Source of the DNA: an uncultured Chthonomonadales bacterium
GTDB lineage: Bacteria > Armatimonadota > Chthonomonadetes > Chthonomonadales > CAJBBX01
Reading direction: 5' to 3'
Assembly: GCA_938005745.1 (NCBI GenBank)
Contig: CALLMM010000010.1
Span: 248,001 to 312,000, forward strand
Length of the DNA stretch: 64,000 nucleotides
This document shows positions 57,948 to 64,000 of this stretch, piece by piece. The notes under the pieces are model-generated. The model made no database searches and was not told where the DNA came from. It saw only the letters and a program-made list of their open reading frames with translations. The number at the start of each line of letters is the position of its first letter. Position 1 is the stretch's first letter. The translations under genes and the position numbers were made by a program.

Positions 57948-59198
57948 ATGTTTGCGAGTAATTTCCGGCGGGGGACGCTGCCGTACCCGTCGGGCGAGGC
58001 GCAGGCGGCGCCGATGCTAGATGCGGCGCAGACAGCCTTTCTCCAGACGGAGGCGGGAGCGCGGCTGCTTGCGACCGCCTCCGCGCTCTCCGGCGATCTG
58101 CTCTCCCGCCTGACCGCCCTGCGCCGCATCGCCCCTCCGGAGCAGGCGAGCGCGGCGATGACGCTGCTTGAACTGCGCGCGCGCGCCCGCTCCCGCTTCT
58201 CCCGCGCCGATCAGATGTTCTTCACGCCGGAAGGGCTGGAGCAGTCCTCCGGCGAGAGGATTGCGCGCTGGCGGGCGGCGCAGTTTCCAACCGGCGCATC
58301 GGTTCTCGATCTCTGCTGCGGATGCGGGGGGGATGCGCTCGCCTTCGGGCTGCGCGGACCGACGGCGGCGTTTGACGTCCATCTTGCGGCGGCGTTGTGC
58401 GCGCGATGGAACGCGCAGGTCTACGGGGCAGGGGAGACGGTACGGGTCGCCTGCGCCGACGCGACCCGGCTGCGCCTGAAGGCGGAGGCGGCGTTTCTGG
58501 ATCCTTCGCGCCGAAAAGAGGGACGGAGACTGCGGGATGCAGAACAGTACGCGCCTCCGCTCTCGTTCCTGCAGGAGGTTCGCGCCGCCGTCGGAAACCT
58601 GGCTGTCAAGGTCTCTCCCGCGCTGGACGACGAGACGCTTGAGCGGGCGGGCGGGCGCGTGCAGTTTGTCTCCGATCGAGGGGAGTGCCGGGAGGCGATC
58701 CTGTGGTATGGCGAGATCGGACCGGCGGCGGCGCGTTCGGCAGCGGTTCTGCGGGGATCGGGATTCGACCGGATCGAGGCGGACACGCTGACCGCCGACC
58801 CTGACGTGCCGCCGCTGAAGGTCGTCCCTCCCCGCGCCTGGCTCTACGAGCCGGATCCGGCGGTGATACGCGCCCATCTGCTGCCGGAGGTCGCCGCGAT
58901 CCTGCGAGCCGATCTGCTTGCGCCTCAGGTCGCCTACCTGACCTCCGACTGCGAGGTCGCAACGCCGTTTGCGACCGGCTACCGGCTGCTGGCGCAGATG
59001 CCTTATAACCGTAAGCGCGTGCAGGCGTGGCTGCGGCAGATCGGGGGGCGGCTGACGGCGGTCAAGCGGCGGGGCGCTGCGCTGGAGCCGCAGGAGGCGC
59101 AGCGCGATCTGGAGACGGAGGGAGACCGTCCGATCGTGCTGGTCCTCACGCGGATCGGCGGACGTCCCTTCGCGCTGCTCTGCGATCCTCCCGGATAA
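57948..59198 (+). CDS. Class I SAM-dependent methyltransferase with C-terminal THUMP-like domain
   Basis: VLDLCCGCGGDALAFGLRGPTAAFDVH; FLDPSRRKEGRRLRD; C-term YRLLAQMPYNRKRVQAWLRQIGGRLTAVKRRGAALEP. Confidence 0.8.
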   Translation: MFASNFRRGTLPYPSGEAQAAPMLDAAQTAFLQTEAGARLLATASALSGDLLSRLTALRRIAPPEQASAAMTLLELRARARSRFSRADQMFFTPEGLEQSSGERIARWRAAQFPTGASVLDLCCGCGGDALAFGLRGPTAAFDVHLAAALCARWNAQVYGAGETVRVACADATRLRLKAEAAFLDPSRRKEGRRLRDAEQYAPPLSFLQEVRAAVGNLAVKVSPALDDETLERAGGRVQFVSDRGECREAILWYGEIGPAAARSAAVLRGSGFDRIEADTLTADPDVPPLKVVPPRAWLYEPDPAVIRAHLLPEVAAILRADLLAPQVAYLTSDCEVATPFATGYRLLAQMPYNRKRVQAWLRQIGGRLTAVKRRGAALEPQEAQRDLETEGDRPIVLVLTRIGGRPFALLCDPPG

Positions 59199-59329
59199 GG
59201 CGCGGTCAGCCTCCGTCCTTCGGTCCGAGATACGCCCATCCCGGCTTCGCCTCGCCCATGCAGCGCCGTCCGATTGTGCGGATGCTCGAGTGCGACGGGC
59301 GCCGGCAGGACACGCGCCAGGGTCTCTAG

Positions 59330-59614
59330 CTACGGGTCTGTCAGCTGCGCCATCTCCAGAAGGTCGGGAAACTTAAAACGTCCCTTCTGCTTGAGAGCTT
59401 CCTCCCAGCGCATCAGGAGATGGCGCTCCTCGCCGGTGTTGGCGCTCCGGAAGTTATCGCTGACGGAGACGCAGGCAGCGAGGCTGGGGTCGTGAGGCAG
59501 CGGAATGGGGTTCTGCGCGGCGGCAGGGCGGATGGACTGCAGAAGCAGCAGCAGGATTGCCGCGAACCGCAACGCTTCCAACCTGTTGCAGCGGCAGCCA
59601 GGCGTTGGTGTCAT
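59330..59614 (-). CDS. Small secreted hypothetical protein
   Basis: 94 aa with a signal-peptide-like start; position in gap is plausible; weak. Confidence 0.4.
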   Translation of the reverse strand: MTPTPGCRCNRLEALRFAAILLLLLQSIRPAAAQNPIPLPHDPSLAACVSVSDNFRSANTGEERHLLMRWEEALKQKGRFKFPDLLEMAQLTDP

Positions 59615-59899
59615 GGTTCTTCCCCCTTATACGCCTCTCAAAACGAGCCTACGCTTAGAGCGGCGCGGTCATCGCTGAAAAAAGAGAGAGGTTTTCTACT
59701 ATTCTAATCTACGCCCCCCTTGATAATTCAAGCAGACAGAAGCTCCTTCTGAGGATTTTTCGTTCTGGATGTGTGAAGAAAACCGCAATCGTGGGGTTTC
59801 GCCGGAGATCGCACAGACAGTCGCGGAAGAGGTGCTACAATGTAGCCGTATCTCTGAAGTTAGGGACGCTCCATCTTGTTTCTAAGGAGAAGACCAAGC

Positions 59900-60382
59900 A
59901 TGAGGATTTTTGTTGCAGTGGCTGCGCTCTGCCTGCTGGGGAGCGTGATGTCGGGAGACGTCGTCTCTGCGCAGGCGCAGGGACAGAAACCGCTCCCAAA
60001 GACCAAGCCGGCGCCCAAAAAACCGGCGCCGCCGAAAGGAAAAGTGGTGACCACAAAATCGGGACTGAAGTATGAGGACATCGTCGTCGGGAAAGGAGCA
60101 AGCCCCAAAGCCGGGCAGATGGTGAAGGTGCACTATGTCGGCACGCTGACCGACGGGAAAAAGTTTGACAGCAGCCGGGATCGGGGCGAGCCGTTTGAGT
60201 TCACCATCGGTGTCGGACAGGTGATCCCGGGCTGGGACGAGGGCGTGATGAGTATGAAGGTCGGGGGCAAGCGCAAGCTGACCATTCCGCCGAACCTGGC
60301 TTACGGCGAGCGGGGAGCGGGCGGCGTGATTCCTCCGAATGCGACCCTCATCTTCGAGGTAGAGCTGCTCGGAGTGCGCTGA
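59900..60382 (+). CDS. FKBP-type peptidyl-prolyl cis-trans isomerase, secreted
   Basis: [82 protein letters not shown]. Confidence 0.97.
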   Translation: MRIFVAVAALCLLGSVMSGDVVSAQAQGQKPLPKTKPAPKKPAPPKGKVVTTKSGLKYEDIVVGKGASPKAGQMVKVHYVGTLTDGKKFDSSRDRGEPFEFTIGVGQVIPGWDEGVMSMKVGGKRKLTIPPNLAYGERGAGGVIPPNATLIFEVELLGVR

Positions 60383-60407
60383 GCGGTCGGTCAGACAGAA
60401 GCTGTGA

Positions 60408-60443
60408 ACGTCAAAGGGGAGGTCTTCGCCTCCCCTTTGACGT
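60408..60443. terminator. Bidirectional hairpin terminator
   Basis: ACGTCAAAGGGGAGG-TCTTCG-CCTCCCCTTTGACGT between convergent CDS. Confidence 0.8.
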
Positions 60444-60458
60444 GTGCGGCGCGGCGGC

Positions 60459-61865
60459 TCAGGCTCTGTCCTTCGCCACGCCGAGCATTCTGGGCGTATA
60501 GTTGGGAAAGATCGCGGCGGCTCGGCTGTGGAGGAGCCGCCGGGCGACGATCTCCGCCAGGACGTCGCGGTAGTCGGTCGTTACCCGCAGGTCCAGACCC
60601 TCCTCTAACTGCTCTCGCTTCAGCGTGGGCCAGCGCGCATAGACTTTTCCGCCTGCGATGCCGCCCCCCAGCAGCCACATCACGCTGGCGCGCCCGTGAT
60701 CGGTTCCCAGTCCGCCGTTTTCGACCAGCCGCCGTCCGAACTCCGTCATCACGACCACCGAGATGCGGCTCATCTCCGCTCCCATATCGGCGGCGAAGGC
60801 TGCCAGCGATCGGCTCACCTCGTCGAGATTGGACGCCAGCCAGCCGCCGGAGCTGCCCTGTGCGACATGGGTGTCCCAGCCGCCCCGCTCCAGACAGGCG
60901 ACCTCAAGCCCGACTCTGCCTTTGATCAGGCAGGCGACCTGCCGCATGCCGTTCCCCAGTTCGCCGTCCGGATAGGTCGCGCCGTTCGCAGGGCGATAGT
61001 TGGCGGGATCTATTCGGTTGAGCGTCTCCAGCACCGCCAGCGTCTCCCGACCGGCAAGCGCAACGGCGTCCTTTCCCTCCCGGTAGAGCGACTCCAGCGC
61101 AGCGCGAAGAGCCGCCTCTCTCTCCGAACCGCCTCCGGAGGGCAGTACCAGCCGGAACTCGCTCAGGGAGGTGAGAGCGGTGGCGTCGGTGGCTCCGCGC
61201 AGAGAGTCGGGCATCACGCTGCTGAAGGAGACCGCGCGCAGTGGAGAGGGGTTGCCGTTTTCGGTCTGGCTGAGGTAGCGCGCTACCCATCCGCTCGCTA
61301 GCCCCGTCTTCTCGTCGGGCAGTCCCCGCTCCATCGTCGCCATCGCCTCGAAGTGTGAGCGCGTCTGATCGCCGGAGCCACAGGCATGGACAAACGCCAG
61401 AAGCCCCTGCTCGTAGAGCGGGCGCAGAGGAGCCATCGCGGGATGCATGCCGTAGAAGCCGTCTAGGTCTATCGCCCGGTCTGCCGCCGCCGCCCGCCGG
61501 TCATCGGGCGCGGCGATCCCGATATTCTGGCGGCTGCGATGGTAGTCGTCCTCTCGGTAAGGGATGACGATGTTCAAGCCGTCCGCGCCGCCCCGCAGAA
61601 AGATCACCACGAGGATGTCGGCGCGTTCAGCGGGCTTGCCGGGCGTAATGGTCAGGTCCGCCAGCGCGGTCGAGTCTTTTGCCGCCCATCCGACCAGCGC
61701 CAGCGCCGCGCCCAGCAGCACCTGCCTGCGTGTCGGAGTGAGCAGGGAGACGGTTTCGCAGGCGTCACGCGGCTCCGTCTCTCTCTTTGTTTCAGGGCGC
61801 GCGAACCCTCTGCCGTCGCAGCTCCACCAGTCGCCTCTGCCTTTGATACCCGTTCTGGTCTCCAT
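60459..61865 (-). CDS. DUF1501 family protein with Tat-like signal
   Basis: TPTRRQVLLGAALALVGWA; FLRGGADGLNIVIPY; VVVMTEFGRRLVENGGLGTDHGRASVMWLLGGGIAGGKVY. Confidence 0.93.
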   Translation of the reverse strand: METRTGIKGRGDWWSCDGRGFARPETKRETEPRDACETVSLLTPTRRQVLLGAALALVGWAAKDSTALADLTITPGKPAERADILVVIFLRGGADGLNIVIPYREDDYHRSRQNIGIAAPDDRRAAAADRAIDLDGFYGMHPAMAPLRPLYEQGLLAFVHACGSGDQTRSHFEAMATMERGLPDEKTGLASGWVARYLSQTENGNPSPLRAVSFSSVMPDSLRGATDATALTSLSEFRLVLPSGGGSEREAALRAALESLYREGKDAVALAGRETLAVLETLNRIDPANYRPANGATYPDGELGNGMRQVACLIKGRVGLEVACLERGGWDTHVAQGSSGGWLASNLDEVSRSLAAFAADMGAEMSRISVVVMTEFGRRLVENGGLGTDHGRASVMWLLGGGIAGGKVYARWPTLKREQLEEGLDLRVTTDYRDVLAEIVARRLLHSRAAAIFPNYTPRMLGVAKDRA

Positions 61866-61872
61866 ATTCCTA

Positions 61873-63372
61873 TCATCTCCACTGAAACAGCGGCGAAGCC
61901 AGCGCCAGCGCCGCCGTCTCGTTCAACAGGGGATGGGAGCCGTCCGCCGACGCCGGCATGCGCTCCATATAGGCGCGCAGGGATCGGCAGAGCGGCTGCA
62001 TCGCCTCCGAATCGGCGCGGCGCGCCAGCACGACCTCCGCCAGCGCATCGGCGCGTCGTGCGCCGGTCTGTGCGCGTGCGGCGCGCAGGATCGCCGTAAT
62101 GTCTGTTGAGGTGCCGGCGATCCCGCCGCTCAGAAGCGCCAGCCCGAAGTTCCAGCGCGCCAGCAGCGACCCGGTCCAGGCGGCGGTGCGGTCGGGGTAG
62201 CCGTCGGGCATGGGCCACTGATAGAGCGGCTGCCCCATGCGCGTCAGATGCTCCTGCAGGGGCTTGCCGCCATCGGTATCGGCGTTGAGGGCGCGCAGCG
62301 CGGAGACCATAAAGTCGAAAGGACGCTTCATGATCGGCGGAGAGTCGAGCAGCTCTTGCGACAGCAGGATCGGGCGCAGCATCGCTCTGATGTCGCCGTC
62401 GGTCTGCAGGTAGGTCTGCGCGGTGCGCTCGATCCAGGACTCTGCGGCGTCGCCCAGAAAGTAGCGGCAGAGCTTGGAGGCGATAAACCGGGCGGTCGAG
62501 GGATGCCGCGCCAGAATCTCCAGCACCCGGTCTCCCTGTCCTTTGCCCAGCCCTCCCGGGATGGTCTGTCCCAGCACCTCTTTCGGACCGTCGTCGTGCA
62601 GGTCCGGATCGAAGCGAAATCTGCCGCGCGGCTTCAGGAAGCCCTCTTCCACCGTCCAGCCGGTGAAGCAGCGCGCTACCTCCTGCACATCTCGCTGCGT
62701 GTATCCCCCGTGAACGCCCAGCGTGTGAAGCTCCATCAGTTCACGAGCGTAGTTCTCGTTGGGGATGCCCCGTCGGCTCACCTGATTGTCCAGATAGGAG
62801 AGCATTGCCGGGCTGTGGGCGGAGGCGCGCAGAAGGTCGGGGAATTTCCCCAATGCATGCGCGCGGATCACTTTGAGTTCGTCGGTCGGCTTGAGAAACG
62901 CCCCCGCTCCCTTATGCGCGAAGATGTTGAAGTGGTTGGTCCAGAAGTCTACCATCCGTTCGCGCAGCTGGTGCGGGCTGTAGACGGCGTAGATGATCGC
63001 CGCCATCTGCATCTGCCGCAGGATCTCCTCTTTACGCAGATCGCCGACCTCTCCCGCGCCGACCTCGAACGCCTCCAGACCGCGCAGGCGGGCGGAGACC
63101 GCCAGCGGCTCTCCGGAACCGGGATGAAGCTGCTCCTCAACATAGGAATCGCGACCGAGGGCGGCAACGCGGGTGATCTCTCCGGGGGGCGGACCGAAGG
63201 AGACGCGGTTGACAAGGCGGGTGATCGGCTCCACGTTATCGGACGGCAGTTCCAGCGTCTCCGGCAGCGCGGGTGTGGCGAAACGACGAACTGCCTGCGA
63301 GCATCCGGTCAGGAGCGCGCCCGCCCCGGCTGCCGCGCCCAGTCGCAGACAGTCGCGGCGGTTGATCTTCAT
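61873..63372 (-). CDS. DUF1800 family protein, Tat/lipoprotein-like signal
   Basis: MKINRRDCLRLGAAAGAGALLTGCSQ; LVNRVSFGPPPGEI; MVDFWTNHFNIF; NENYARELMELHTLGVHGGYTQRDVQEVARCFTGWTV. Confidence 0.95.
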   Translation of the reverse strand: MKINRRDCLRLGAAAGAGALLTGCSQAVRRFATPALPETLELPSDNVEPITRLVNRVSFGPPPGEITRVAALGRDSYVEEQLHPGSGEPLAVSARLRGLEAFEVGAGEVGDLRKEEILRQMQMAAIIYAVYSPHQLRERMVDFWTNHFNIFAHKGAGAFLKPTDELKVIRAHALGKFPDLLRASAHSPAMLSYLDNQVSRRGIPNENYARELMELHTLGVHGGYTQRDVQEVARCFTGWTVEEGFLKPRGRFRFDPDLHDDGPKEVLGQTIPGGLGKGQGDRVLEILARHPSTARFIASKLCRYFLGDAAESWIERTAQTYLQTDGDIRAMLRPILLSQELLDSPPIMKRPFDFMVSALRALNADTDGGKPLQEHLTRMGQPLYQWPMPDGYPDRTAAWTGSLLARWNFGLALLSGGIAGTSTDITAILRAARAQTGARRADALAEVVLARRADSEAMQPLCRSLRAYMERMPASADGSHPLLNETAALALASPLFQWR

Positions 63373-63971
63373 TTCTGCGCCGCCTCGACGGTGCTCTGCG
63401 CCGGCGATGCGCTCTCCGGGCTGTAGACGGGCGGAGCGGTGGAGAGCGGCTCCGCGCCGTTGCCCAGCGCCGGAACCGCCGTCGGACGCCCTTTATAGAA
63501 GGTTGCCTGCAGTCCCGCGCCCAGCGAGAACATCAGTATCAGGGGAATGAACAGGAACCAGCCCAGCAGGGGCAGCAGTCCGGCAATCACAATCAATGCC
63601 GCGCCGCGCATCAGACCGGAGAAAGCCGACATCCGCCCGTCCATGCGCTGTATTCGCCCGCCGACCAGTATCGCCAGCCCGCTGGCTCCTACCAGGCTGA
63701 TGGAGAGCGCGCCGTAGATCAGCGACCATCCCAGCAGGCGAACAAGTCCGTTCGGGGCTTGCTGTAAAACAACATTCGTCGCCGCCACCGCGAAGGTAAG
63801 CACCGCGCCAATTAAAAGCGCGCCGGCAGGGGAGCGCTCCAGATGCGCCGCCGCCTGTCCCGCACGTCGTGTAAACAGCATCGCCATTCCGACCATCATC
63901 GCCCAGAGCGCCAAGCAGGTTCCGCCGATGAGCGAGACGACCGTCAATGCATCTCCAATGGTGATTCCCAT
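63369..63971 (-). CDS. Multi-TM hypothetical membrane protein
   Basis: 200 aa, several hydrophobic segments; stop overlaps the DUF1800 start by 4 bp (ATGA). Confidence 0.65.
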   Translation of the reverse strand: MGITIGDALTVVSLIGGTCLALWAMMVGMAMLFTRRAGQAAAHLERSPAGALLIGAVLTFAVAATNVVLQQAPNGLVRLLGWSLIYGALSISLVGASGLAILVGGRIQRMDGRMSAFSGLMRGAALIVIAGLLPLLGWFLFIPLILMFSLGAGLQATFYKGRPTAVPALGNGAEPLSTAPPVYSPESASPAQSTVEAAQK

Positions 63972-64000
63972 GGTCGTTCCTCCCCGATCGAGCCTGCGAA

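Overview
64 kb of GC-rich bacterial chromosome, gene-dense (about 47 supported CDS), with a gene style resembling Armatimonadota/Planctomycetota-like lineages (inferred from gene style only). Housekeeping blocks: accD-accA, pheA, dnaK plus an unusual two-J-domain DnaJ, dnaG-rpoD, a PfkB/PhyH/aldolase/2-oxoacid dehydrogenase E1a-E1b-E2 run, a Nat-type ABC exporter, and two DUF1501 gene pairs. The most accessory-like region is about 8.0-18.6 kb. There a PAAR/RHS polymorphic toxin with a C-terminal PD-(D/E)XK-like nuclease module and a candidate immunity gene lies divergent from a four-gene minus-strand operon. That operon encodes a secreted caspase-like/TPR protein, two small paralogous membrane-anchored proteins (one with a YARHG-like domain) and a large single-TM beta-sandwich-like protein. 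An orphan TssK-like (T6SS baseplate-like) gene lies 9-10 kb beyond. Other notable items: a leader upstream of a saccharopine-dehydrogenase-like gene with mutually exclusive terminator/antiterminator/anti-antiterminator pairings, an active-site-degenerate class II aldolase, a MITE/REP-like repeat cluster, a perfect 14-bp tandem repeat at a sialidase start, and a stand-alone DnaA-N-like protein. No rRNA, tRNA or CRISPR was recognised by eye. All family calls are from reading translations; no searches were run.
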